NCBI GenBank assembly: GCA_024640745.1
Contig: JAHEEL010000013.1
Coordinates: forward strand, 1 to 21,013
Direction: 5' to 3'
Source of the DNA: Actinomycetes bacterium
Lineage (GTDB): Bacteria; Actinomycetota; Acidimicrobiia; Spongiisociales; UBA5794
Length of the DNA stretch: 21,013 bases
Part shown: piece after piece, positions 1 to 6,705 of the stretch
How positions within the stretch are numbered: position 1 is the stretch's first letter
How the letters are laid out: the number at the start of each line of letters is the position of its first letter
Program-made: the position numbers and the translations under genes
Notes under the pieces: generated by a model
Seen by the model: only the letters and a program-made list of their open reading frames with translations
Told to the model about the DNA's origin: nothing
Database searches by the model: none

Positions 1-246
1 GGCCGGGTGGTAGCGGAAGAGCGGTGTCGTCACGGCGGTGATCAACTCGACGCGTTCGGTCAGCACGGCGATCGCCCCCAGTGTCGAGAAGGCGTAGCCG
101 GAGGCCGAGACGTCGTCGACCCACGGATGGAAGTGCTCCGACACCATCAGGGCATCGAAGCCCGCCTGCTCGGCGAGGACGGCGTGGCGAACGAGTTCCT
201 CCGGCTGGAATTGCTCGTGTCCGCAGAAGTACGCAAAGCGCGTCAT
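1..246 (-). CDS. F420-dependent luciferase-like oxidoreductase (5' part, cut by window edge)
   Basis: The first 82 codons of a protein that runs off the left edge. The N-terminus reads MTRFAYFCGHEQF, then an AEQAGFDALMVSEHFHPW segment and TLGAIAVLTERVELITAVTTP. This is the first beta-alpha units of a TIM barrel in the luciferase-like monooxygenase superfamily. The E-H-F-H-P-W stretch closely resembles the F420-dependent glucose-6-phosphate dehydrogenase-related subfamily, in which this region contacts F420. These enzymes transfer hydride between a substrate and deazaflavin F420; the substrate cannot be told from this fragment. The ATG at 246 is preceded by GAGGAG seven bases upstream, so the start is well supported. 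The gene is divergent from the aquaporin gene, with 136 bases between them. The family is fairly sure; the subfamily is an inference. Confidence 0.85.
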   Translation of the reverse strand, partial: MTRFAYFCGHEQFQPEELVRHAVLAEQAGFDALMVSEHFHPWVDDVSASGYAFSTLGAIAVLTERVELITAVTTPLFRYHPA

Positions 247-382
247 GGGTGCTCCTCGTTTGGGCGGATCCTAGGCCGGCGTGCGCTCATCGACCGATCC
301 CGGATGGGTCGGGAGGGGTCCGCCCGTGTAACCTTTCGGCGGATCGAGCGATCTGACCAGCCGACTCGCCAGGGGGAGGGAC

Positions 383-1045
383 ATGTCCGTCAACAAACTT
401 GTCGCTGAAGTGCTCGGCACCTATGTGCTGGTGCTCGGGGGCACCGGGGCCATCGTCTCGGCAGCAGCCGGGGGAGCGCCGTCCAATATCGTGATCGTCG
501 CGCTCGCATTCGGACTAGCGCTGATCGCCGGGCTCTACGCTTTCGGCGAAGTGTCCGGCGGGCACTACAACCCGGCGGTGAGCCTCGCGATGGTGCTGGA
601 CGGGCGCATGGAGCCGCTCGAGATGGCCGGCTACTGGGTCGCGCAGATCGTCGGCGCGACGCTTGCCTCGTTGTCCCTTCTCATTGTCACCAGCACCGAG
701 ACGGTCGCCGGCACCATGACGACGTTCGGTGAGGGCGTCGAGGCGTGGGAGGCGTTCCTTCTCGAGGTCGTGTTCACAGCGGTCTTCCTCGCGGTGATCC
801 TCAAGGCCACAACGAGCGCCGGCTCGGCGGCGACCGCTTTCCTCGGGATCGGCCTGACCCTGACTCTGATCCACCTCGTGCTGATCCCGATCACGGGTAC
901 GTCGGTGAACCCGGCTCGCTCACTCGGTCCGGCGATCGTCGGTGGTGTATGGACCGACCAATGGGTCTACTGGCTCGCTCCACTCCTCGGAGGAGCCATC
1001 GGATGGGGGATCTACAAGCTCGTTACCGGAGGCGACACCGAGTAG
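383..1045 (+). CDS. aqpZ: Aquaporin Z-like water channel (MIP family)
   Basis: A 220-residue integral membrane channel of the MIP family, the usual length. Both pore half-helix motifs are present: NPA at residues 63-65 (GGHYNPAVSLAM) and NPA at 176-178 (TSVNPARSLGPA). The selectivity-filter signature is that of water-specific AqpZ rather than glycerol facilitators: His164 in LTLIHLVLIP, and Arg179 in NPAR followed by S-L-G-P instead of the Asp typical of GlpF. Six hydrophobic helices can be counted around residues 5-25, 35-55, 83-103, 124-142, 151-171 and 195-214. The start ATG follows AGGGGGAGGG directly upstream. The gene converges on the acyltransferase gene with a 9-base gap, too short for a private hairpin terminator. 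Likely role: rapid water movement across the inner membrane during osmotic change. Confidence 0.93.
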   Translation: MSVNKLVAEVLGTYVLVLGGTGAIVSAAAGGAPSNIVIVALAFGLALIAGLYAFGEVSGGHYNPAVSLAMVLDGRMEPLEMAGYWVAQIVGATLASLSLLIVTSTETVAGTMTTFGEGVEAWEAFLLEVVFTAVFLAVILKATTSAGSAATAFLGIGLTLTLIHLVLIPITGTSVNPARSLGPAIVGGVWTDQWVYWLAPLLGGAIGWGIYKLVTGGDTE

Positions 1046-1054
1046 CGCCGCCCA

Positions 1055-2392
1055 TCATTCGCGCGTTGAGGGATTGCCGGCGGGCGACCCCTCCTTCGCG
1101 GCCCGGTTTGGGCGCGAGGGGAAGGCGCCGAGGGCAACCACACCTGCTGCGAAGAGAAGCGCGACCCACCAGCGGATGAGGCCCTCCTCCGGGACGAAGC
1201 CAAGCACCACCCCGGCCGAGATGGCCACGATCGACGCGACGACGCCGAACACGAGGACGGGAACCGGCGGAGGAAGGCCGGTGCGGACCCTCGGCTCGAA
1301 TCGGCCGAACACGGCGATGACTCCCGCCAGAGCAACGGCCAGCACCAGGATCCAGATTGGCCGCGTCAACCACCACCCCGTGGTCAATGGTTCGATGCCG
1401 AAGCCGAAGCCGGCCCAGTAGCCGGCCAGCACCACGATTGCCATCGTCGGCAAGTGCCAGATATACACCGTCATCATCACGACGTGGAAGGCGACCACGG
1501 CAAGCCACGGGCGGGTGCGATGCATGAGGCGTCCGGCGGCGGGTTCGAACAAGCGGACGACGGCGTACTGCAGCAGGGCAAGCACGGCGAGGACGGCGGT
1601 CGGGGGAAGAGTGTTGTTCTCGGTGGCGCCGGGGACCCCCACCATCGAGATGGGGTAGGGGCCGGCGAGCGTAAGCACGAGCAGAGCACCGAGCACGATA
1701 GGGATCGTGGCAATGAGCGGCGCGGCGGCGGGCGCCGTGCGCTCGGTTGCCCACCGATAGCCCATTTGATGAGCCGTGAACCAGACGAAACCGAAGTTGA
1801 GCCAGCCGATCCAGTCGTACCCGGTTGCGTAGCGGAGTCCGTCGACGGCAAACGCGAGGGCGAGGCCGAGCACGATGGACCACCAACCCAGGCGAATCCA
1901 GAGCCAGGCCGTTGCCGGGACGGCGAGGATGACCAAGAGGTAGACCGCGAGAAACCACAGCGGTGTCACGACGGCGAAGCTCCCCGCCCGAATGAGGCTG
2001 TGATCGACGCCGAGGAGGCCCGCACCGAGGGAGATCGCCGACCAGACGGCCAGGAATGGAACAACGGGGGTCATCAGACGGCGGAATCGCGCCGTGATCC
2101 ACGATCCGATCGAGCGGTGGCGCCGTACGGCCGAGTGGTACGAGAGCCAGTTGGCATAGCCGCCCACGATGAAGAACACGGGGATGACCTGTATGAACCA
2201 CGTCAACCAATGCGTCCAATCGGCGAGTTCGAGGATGTTGGTGAACCGCAGATCCCCGTCCGGTTCGACAAAGATGGCTGAGGCGAGCCAGTGCCCGATC
2301 ACCACGATCGTCAATGCGGCGGCGCGATAGAAGTCGATTGCGCGATTTCGAGAAGCGGGGGTCTTCGCTGCAATGTCTCGGATGCTGGCCAT
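1055..2392 (-). CDS. Acyltransferase 3 family membrane protein (OafA-like)
   Basis: A polytopic membrane protein of 445 residues starting MASIRDIAAK. The N-terminal RAIDFYRAAALTIVVIGHW segment carries the R-x10-H motif (Arg23, His34) that defines the acyltransferase 3 (OafA/YrhL) family, where this His and Arg are needed for moving acyl groups across the membrane to sugars or lipids. About ten hydrophobic helices follow, with PVFFIVGGYANW near residue 70. The C-terminal tail is basic and not membrane-like. The frame stays open about 49 codons further upstream to 2539, but that extension is Pro/Arg-rich, lacks similarity to the family and would precede the conserved first helix, so I prefer the ATG at 2392. 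No strong ribosome binding site precedes it, so leaderless initiation is possible. The substrate cannot be predicted. Confidence 0.85.
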   Translation of the reverse strand: MASIRDIAAKTPASRNRAIDFYRAAALTIVVIGHWLASAIFVEPDGDLRFTNILELADWTHWLTWFIQVIPVFFIVGGYANWLSYHSAVRRHRSIGSWITARFRRLMTPVVPFLAVWSAISLGAGLLGVDHSLIRAGSFAVVTPLWFLAVYLLVILAVPATAWLWIRLGWWSIVLGLALAFAVDGLRYATGYDWIGWLNFGFVWFTAHQMGYRWATERTAPAAAPLIATIPIVLGALLVLTLAGPYPISMVGVPGATENNTLPPTAVLAVLALLQYAVVRLFEPAAGRLMHRTRPWLAVVAFHVVMMTVYIWHLPTMAIVVLAGYWAGFGFGIEPLTTGWWLTRPIWILVLAVALAGVIAVFGRFEPRVRTGLPPPVPVLVFGVVASIVAISAGVVLGFVPEEGLIRWWVALLFAAGVVALGAFPSRPNRAAKEGSPAGNPSTRE

Positions 2393-2630
2393 CGGAGAGC
2401 AGCCTACGACGCCACGGTGGATCGGAGGGGTAGGAGGGGGATGCTCCGGAGTCCCGGGTCTGAACAACCCTTGAGTAGACGTTCGAACCCGGTCATGCAC
2501 GGCACTGCCGAGCGGCTGCCGTGCGCGCCGGGGAGACACCTACAGGTGGCGCAATGCCTCGAGAACAAGAACATCTAGCGCAATTCCGCTCCTTGTGGTC
2601 AACTGGGATGACGAGGAGCGAGGGGTTCTC

Positions 2631-3059
2631 ATGCTGCTTGACCTCAGCGTCACGATCGACCGACCCGTCGAGCAGGTGTTCGCCTTCATTCGCGATCTCG
2701 ATCGGCAGAGACATGGCGATCGGGTGGAGGGCATCGAGAAGATCACGCCAGGCGCCGTTCGAGTCGGCACCCGGTATCGAGAACGAATCAGGATGCCGTT
2801 CGGTCGCCGGGGGGAGTTGCTGATCGAGGTCACCGAGTTGGATCCGCCGCACCGCCTTGCGGTCGATTTTCAGGGCCCGGTCATGCGCGGTGGCATCGTC
2901 TACATCCTGACCCCCGGCGAACGGGGCACGCGCGTCGATCAATCGGAGCAGATCTCCTACACCGGGTGGGCCCGGCCGGCCAACACCGTGGGACGACCCG
3001 CGTTGCGCAACAAAGTCCGAAAGCGTCTTGACGGATTCAAGTCACAGCTCGAGGGGTGA
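2631..3059 (+). CDS. SRPBCC (START/polyketide cyclase-like) family protein
   Basis: A protein of 142 residues. It opens MLLDLSVTIDRPVEQVFAFI, the typical first strand and helix of the SRPBCC helix-grip fold (polyketide cyclase, START, Bet v 1). It continues with a GTRYRERIRM strand, LLIEVTELDPPHRLAVDF, a GTRVDQSEQI strand and a long C-terminal helix (LRNKVRKRLDGFKSQLEG). These small proteins bind hydrophobic ligands in a deep cavity; no ligand or catalytic role can be assigned here. The frame also contains an upstream GTG at 2595, but the ATG at 2631 has AGGGG five bases upstream and matches where the fold begins, so it is preferred. It stands alone, divergent from the acyltransferase gene across about 240 bases in which I see no other feature. 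Confidence 0.8.
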   Translation: MLLDLSVTIDRPVEQVFAFIRDLDRQRHGDRVEGIEKITPGAVRVGTRYRERIRMPFGRRGELLIEVTELDPPHRLAVDFQGPVMRGGIVYILTPGERGTRVDQSEQISYTGWARPANTVGRPALRNKVRKRLDGFKSQLEG

Positions 3060-3310
3060 CCGCGCGCGATCGAGCCGAGCGTGGGCTTCGACCAATGGTC
3101 GGTCCACTGGATGAACGCGAGCGCGCCTTCCTGCGGTCGCGGCACCCGAATCAGGTCGAGAGACTCAACGATTGCTCATCCACAGCGGATCTAGCAGCCC
3201 AATCTGAAGCCGGAGAAACGATGAGAATGCCCGTCGAGCGGCTCCCCTCGCCCTCGGGTCTCCCATTGCGATGGGCAACGGTCGACCGAGCTGCCGGAGC
3301 TCGGAAATGC

Positions 3311-3339
3311 GAAGCACCCCCGGGATTCGGGGGCGCTTC
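3311..3339 (-). terminator. Intrinsic terminator of rnpB
   Basis: Just beyond the 3' end of the RNase P RNA, the minus strand can fold a strong hairpin. GAAGC pairs with GCTTC, then comes one G-T wobble, then CCCCCG pairs with CGGGGG around a five-base loop. The run after the stem is only weakly T-rich (GCATTTCC), as is common in GC-rich genomes. Position and stem strength support transcript termination; this is inferred from sequence only. Confidence 0.65.
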
Positions 3340-3345
3340 GAATGG

Positions 3346-3750
3346 TGCGAGTTCGCGTGTAAGCCGGATCCTGTCGTGGACGGCCATCTATCTGGGACCG
3401 GCATTGCTGCCGGCCTCGCGCGGTCTACCCGGGACGTAGCGGGCGGGCCACCCTGTCCCTGCTCGACCTTGCTCCGGATGGGGTTTGCCGAGCCGGCCCG
3501 GTCTCCCGGGCCGCTGGTGGTCTCTTACACCACCGTTTCACCCTTGCCTGTTCGCCGCCCGATTCCTCAAGCAGCCGCGGAACCGAAGGTTCCGCGAACC
3601 TGTCGTCCATAGGACGACAGGCGTCATCGGCGGTCTGCTCTCTGCTGCACTTTCCGTCGGGTCACCCCGCCTGGGAGTTACCCAGCATCCTGCCCTGTGG
3701 AGTCCGGACTTTCCTCGACCCGAAGGCCGCGGCCGCCTCGCGAACTCGCG
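3346..3750 (-). ncRNA. rnpB: RNase P RNA (bacterial type A-like)
   Basis: The catalytic RNA of ribonuclease P, which removes 5' leaders from pre-tRNAs. On the minus strand the universal core is readable. The 5' P4/CR-I element GAGGAAAGTCCGG lies at 3716-3704, followed by CACAGGGCAGGATGCTGG. A GGGTGAAACGGTGG...TAAGAGACCACC block matches the conserved P10/P11 region. The CR-V element AGATAGATGGCCGTCC is at 3392-3377, and the 3' end runs ACAGGATCCGGCTTAC. The ends are set by a perfect 11-bp P1 helix between 3739-3749 and 3347-3357. The length of about 405 nt is right for a high-GC actinobacterial RNA. A GC-rich internal hairpin near 3580-3620 (two perfect short stems) is the variable P12 region. 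A terminator follows directly at 3339-3311. The exact ends are uncertain by a few bases. Confidence 0.96.
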
Positions 3751-3756
3751 AATAGA

Positions 3757-3762
3757 ACGCTA
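3757..3762 (-). promoter_or_regulatory. Candidate -10 element of rnpB
   Basis: On the minus strand TAGCGT lies seven bases before the predicted 5' end of the RNase P RNA, matching the TAnnnT pattern of actinobacterial sigma-70 -10 boxes. The expected -35 position (TGCAGG, 17 bases upstream) is a poor match. A weak call that rests mainly on position. Confidence 0.3.
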
Positions 3763-3795
3763 GCGGTCATCGCTCCGTTCCTGCACCCGCGCGGA

Positions 3796-3827
3796 AGACG
3801 CCAGACACGAGACGCCAGACACGAGAC
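3796..3827. repeat. 14-bp tandem direct repeat (2.3 copies)
   Basis: AGACGCCAGACACG occurs twice head to tail (3796-3809 and 3810-3823), followed by AGAC of a third copy. It lies between the sulfur operon's last gene and the rnpB promoter. The second copy forms the left arm of the hairpin at 3809-3857, and GAAGACGC at 3795-3802 also matches GCGTCTTC at 3850-3857, so two alternative foldings are possible. Confidence 0.85.
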
Positions 3828-3857
3828 CGGACTCCCCGTCTCCTGTCGAGCGTCTTC
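3809..3857 (-). terminator. Large imperfect hairpin after the sulfur operon, probable terminator
   Basis: Arms 3809-3827 and 3838-3856 are complementary at about 15 of 19 positions, around a ten-base loop (3828-3837). The hairpin begins 12 bases after the stop codon of the DsrE-family gene. There is no clear T tract. It could end the operon transcript, stabilise its 3' end, or shield the rnpB promoter from read-through. Confidence 0.5.
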
Positions 3858-3868
3858 TGTCTCCGCCG

Positions 3869-4369
3869 CTAGATGAACATCGTCTGGGCGCCGTCGATGA
3901 TCTCCATGAAGTCACCAACGTTGAGGACACCATCCAGCCCGTCGATCATGTCGTCCTCGGTGAGGCCGAACATGTCCACCGACATCTTGCAGGCCCACAG
4001 GTGACAGCCCATATCCTGAAGGTGGGCCAGGAACGTCGGGATGTCGGGAATGTCGAGCTCGTCGAGCTGCTTCTTCATCTGCTTCGTCGCCATGGTGGTC
4101 ATGCCGGGGAACGGCGCAAGCGCGGCCGGCATGTGCGTGGCGGGGTTCCCGACGGGAGAGAACTTGAGGTTCCCCATGGTCTTCTTGTTGATCATGTCCA
4201 TGCCCCAGAACGTGAAGAAGATATGTGTCTCGATACCTTGCTCCAGCGCGCCGCTGGCCATGATCAATCCCGGATAGGCCATGTCGAGCGAGCCCTTCGA
4301 GCAGACAAAGGAGATCTTCCGCAGTTCGTCGTCGTCGCCGAAATCGGGAACAATAGGTGCGTCGGTCAT
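3869..4369 (-). CDS. DsrE/DsrF/DrsH-like sulfur-relay family protein
   Basis: A protein of 166 residues. It has the beta-alpha layout of the DsrE superfamily: RKISFVCSKGSLDMAYPGLIMASGALEQGIETHIFFTFWGM, a methionine-rich middle (GMTTMATKQMKK), then GCHLWACKMSVDMFGLTEDDMIDG ending in a VGDFMEIIDGA helix. Cys23, Cys122 and Cys127 are present. In the DsrE2 branch the cysteine in the ACxMSxD segment (here Cys127) is the likely persulfide carrier. Members move sulfane sulfur between protein thiols. The ATG at 4369 follows AGAGAGGA at a good distance; the frame remains open upstream but there overlaps the DsrC-like gene. It is the last gene of the operon, 11 bases after the DsrC-like stop, and is followed by a hairpin. 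Its job is inferred from the family and from its DsrC-like and SQR-like neighbours. Confidence 0.87.
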   Translation of the reverse strand: MTDAPIVPDFGDDDELRKISFVCSKGSLDMAYPGLIMASGALEQGIETHIFFTFWGMDMINKKTMGNLKFSPVGNPATHMPAALAPFPGMTTMATKQMKKQLDELDIPDIPTFLAHLQDMGCHLWACKMSVDMFGLTEDDMIDGLDGVLNVGDFMEIIDGAQTMFI

Positions 4370-4380
4370 TGCGATCCTCT

Positions 4381-4698
4381 CTAGATGCAGCCCGCGGGCT
4401 TGGGCAGGCCGGCGACGTAGGACATCTTCCGGGCCGGCTTCTTCGGGAAGAGCTGGAACAACTCCTTCGTCGGAATGCCGCCAACGGCGGTCACGCGTCG
4501 CAGGGTGGCCGTCTCGCCCTGCTCCTGATAGTCCGATCGGAGGAACGAGATGACCTTCCAGTGATCGTCGTTCAGTTCGGCAATCCCGATGTTCGAGGCC
4601 AGCTCTTTCGCCAGATCCTCGTTCCACTCGTCGTACTCCGTCAGGAATCCCTCGTCGTCGACGTGGATCTCCTGATCGCCGATAGTCGTAACCGGCAT
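4381..4698 (-). CDS. TusE/DsrC-like sulfur-transfer protein with a single C-terminal cysteine
   Basis: A protein of 105 residues, the normal length for DsrC/TusE. It has the family opening (IHVDDEGFLTEYDEWNEDLA), the middle segment ELNDDHWKVISFLRSDY, GIPTKELFQLFPKKPARKM, and the hallmark flexible C-terminal arm AGLPKPAGCI. The penultimate Cys104 (CysA) is present, but the position of the second cysteine eleven residues earlier (CysB) is Ser93. Dissimilatory DsrC needs both cysteines for its trisulfide; single-Cys members act as simple persulfide carriers, as TusE does in tRNA thiolation. The ATG at 4698 sits five bases after AGGAGGT, and it overlaps the stop of the DUF1641 gene as TGATG, which suggests translational coupling. 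A GTG one codon upstream is too near the ribosome binding site. Confidence 0.9.
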   Translation of the reverse strand: MPVTTIGDQEIHVDDEGFLTEYDEWNEDLAKELASNIGIAELNDDHWKVISFLRSDYQEQGETATLRRVTAVGGIPTKELFQLFPKKPARKMSYVAGLPKPAGCI

Positions 4699-5456
4699 CA
4701 CGCACCTCCTTCAGGTGGCTTGTTCTTCATGTTCGATTCGATGGTGGCGGCCGCCGTCTCGGTCTCCGACGCAGAAACGACCTTGAATGTGTTCAACGCA
4801 CGAGCGAGGCCGCGTCGGACCTCGGGATCGCGCATCTGGCCGGCCAGCGCGAGCAGCCCCGGCGGCTCGGCCGGCTCGAGCTCGGCTGCGGCCTGCTGGC
4901 GCTGCACGGCGTCCAACATGCGCTTGGCCACGGCGAGCATCTCCGGTTGAGTGAGGTTCTTGACGATGTCGAGCATCTGTACGATGTTGTCGCCGAGCGC
5001 CTCAACGTCTTCCTTCGAGTACGTGGTCACGACGGTGTCGACGATGCCGAGCCCGGCACCGGCGAACTCGAAGTAACCTCGCTGTTCGAAGTCCTCGAGT
5101 GTGGTGAGGATCTTCGTGACGGCCTCGCTCGTGAGCGGTCCGGCGTCGTCGAGGAAGTCCATGAGGCTCTCGTAGCGAGCCATGCCGTCCTCGATGTTCT
5201 TCGTGTTGCGCAGGACACGCCGCAGCAGCCGCAGGATGTCTTCGGGCTGTACGAAGTCCTGGATCGCCTCGAGCTCGTTGCTCGCCAGCGTCATCGCCTC
5301 GCCCGCAATCGGGGCGAGGTCCGAGCGCAGCTCATCCCATTGATCCCTGCGGAGCCGTTGCTCGCGTATCTCAGCAACGAGAAGGTCCATCTGGAAGGAC
5401 ATCAGGTCGATCTTGCGTTCGAGTTCGCTGATGCGGTCGGTGGAGACGGTCGTCAT
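4698..5456 (-). CDS. DUF1641 family protein
   Basis: A soluble, acidic, largely helical protein of 252 residues with no signal peptide or membrane helix. Residues 8-45 (ISELERKIDLMSFQMDLLVA onward) look like a coiled coil. The middle has repeated short helices (VQPEDILRLLRRVLRNTKNI). The C-terminal stretch PPGLLALAGQMRDPEVRRGL, followed by ARALNTFKVV, is the conserved core of DUF1641. Its biochemical function is not known to me. Family members are often encoded beside FAD-dependent oxidoreductases and DsrE/TusA-type proteins, as here, so a partner or adaptor role for the SQR-like enzyme is a reasonable guess. The ATG at 5456 follows GAGGGGG and overlaps the SQR-like stop by four bases (ATGA). 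Its own stop overlaps the next start, so three genes are translationally linked. Confidence 0.82.
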   Translation of the reverse strand: MTTVSTDRISELERKIDLMSFQMDLLVAEIREQRLRRDQWDELRSDLAPIAGEAMTLASNELEAIQDFVQPEDILRLLRRVLRNTKNIEDGMARYESLMDFLDDAGPLTSEAVTKILTTLEDFEQRGYFEFAGAGLGIVDTVVTTYSKEDVEALGDNIVQMLDIVKNLTQPEMLAVAKRMLDAVQRQQAAAELEPAEPPGLLALAGQMRDPEVRRGLARALNTFKVVSASETETAAATIESNMKNKPPEGGA

Positions 5457-6694
5457 CGAACCCCCTCGTCGATCTTGCCGGCCATGAGCATCTCGTGGGG
5501 GAGCGGGAGCTCCTTGCCGCGAAGCAGCATGTTCCAGTACGTCCACTTGAAGATCATCTTGCCCCAGTGGTTCATCTCGGTCTCGCGAAGGAGCGTGAAC
5601 GGCCCGATCCCGGGAAGTGGGTACTTGCCCGGGAGCGGCTCCGTGTCATAGTTGAAATCGATGAGCAGCCCCTTGCCGTGGCCGCTTTCGATGAAGCAGT
5701 TTGCGTGCCCGTCAAACTCGAGCAGCATCGGCAGGCCTTCGATGTGCCGGAGGAAGTTCTCGGTGAACACCTCGACGGCAAAGTGGGCAACGGAGCCCGC
5801 CTTCGACGTCGGCAGGTCGGCCGCATCTCCGATGGCGAAGACGTTGTCGTACTGCTTGGACAGGAAGTTCCCGCTGTCGACGGGGACGTAGTTCATCTCG
5901 TTGCCGAGCCCCGAGCGAGCGATGACGTCCGCCCCCATGTTCAACGGGATTGTGACCAGCAGGTCGTAGTCGATCTCACGCTCGTCGTACGAGACGAGCT
6001 TCCTTTCGTCGGCGTCGACACGTTCGAGGTAGAAGTCGGCCTCGAGGTTGACCTTCTTGTCCTCGAGCAGGCTGCCGAGGTGCTTCGCAGCGATCGGTTT
6101 CGTGAAGGCGCCGTCGAGCGGCGTGACGTAGGTGAGTTCGACCTGATCGCGAATGCCCTTCTCCTGGAAGTAGGAGTCTGCGAGGAAGATGAACTCCAAG
6201 GGAGCGACGGGACACTTGATCGGCATCTCGACGATGTTCAAGACGAGCCTGCCACCTTCCCAGAGCCGCAACGCCTCGGCCAGGGCCTTTGCTCCGTCGA
6301 GGGTGTAGAAGTCGTGGATCGTCTTGCCGTACTCGGGCCCGTCGAGGCCGGGCGTCTCGTCGGGGCGAATGGAGGTTCCGGTGGCGACGACGAGGTAGTC
6401 GTACTCGACGACCGTGCCGTCACCGAGACGCACCCGGTTGTCTTCCGGCTCGACCAGTTCGATCTCTGCCTCGATGTAGTCGACCCCGGCCGGTACGAAG
6501 TCGGCCTTCGGCTTCACCACGTCGTCCGGCGTGTAGATGCCGAACGGGATGAACAGGAACCCCGGCTGGTAGTAGTGCGTCGGTTCGTGGTCGATCATCG
6601 TGATCGTCCATTCGTCGTCGTCGAGACGAGGGCGCAGCTTGGCTGCCACCATGGTGCCGGCGGTGCCGCCGCCGAGGATCACCAGCTTCTTCAC
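5453..6694 (-). CDS. Sulfide:quinone oxidoreductase-like FAD flavoprotein
   Basis: A two-dinucleotide-fold flavoprotein of 413 residues. It opens KKLVILGGGTAGTMVAAKL (Rossmann GxGxxG, FAD binding) and has the second motif YDYLVVATGTSIRP and the FAD motif NVFAIGDAADLPTSKAG. The segment EMPIKCPVAPLEF carries the redox cysteine of the SQR family (Cys161 by this start), and ANCFIESG near residue 333 supplies a second one. The third cysteine of type I SQR is absent (YGKTIHDFYTLDGA). The C-terminus (MNHWGKMIFKWTYWNMLLRG) is amphipathic, as in SQR membrane anchoring. Likely reaction: oxidation of sulfide or a persulfide with electrons passed to quinone at the inner membrane. A GTG at 6694 has AAGGAG six bases upstream and is preferred; an ATG five codons earlier (6709) overlaps the regulator's stop as ATGA but has no ribosome binding site. 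Confidence 0.85.
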   Translation of the reverse strand: MKKLVILGGGTAGTMVAAKLRPRLDDDEWTITMIDHEPTHYYQPGFLFIPFGIYTPDDVVKPKADFVPAGVDYIEAEIELVEPEDNRVRLGDGTVVEYDYLVVATGTSIRPDETPGLDGPEYGKTIHDFYTLDGAKALAEALRLWEGGRLVLNIVEMPIKCPVAPLEFIFLADSYFQEKGIRDQVELTYVTPLDGAFTKPIAAKHLGSLLEDKKVNLEADFYLERVDADERKLVSYDEREIDYDLLVTIPLNMGADVIARSGLGNEMNYVPVDSGNFLSKQYDNVFAIGDAADLPTSKAGSVAHFAVEVFTENFLRHIEGLPMLLEFDGHANCFIESGHGKGLLIDFNYDTEPLPGKYPLPGIGPFTLLRETEMNHWGKMIFKWTYWNMLLRGKELPLPHEMLMAGKIDEGVR

Positions 6695-6705
6695 GTTGTG
6701 CTCCT

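Noticed and set aside
1454..2281. 275-codon open frame on the plus strand opposite the acyltransferase gene
   Set aside because: Antisense shadow rich in Asp, Glu, Gly and His; no domain.
2465..2500. T-loop-like GTTCGAACC stretch, possible tRNA
   Set aside because: The flanking bases do not form a T-arm stem on either strand and no acceptor or anticodon arm can be found.
3056..3439. Open frame running from the SRPBCC gene into the RNase P RNA
   Set aside because: It overlaps the structured 3' end of rnpB and its terminator, and its translation shows no motif; treated as non-coding.
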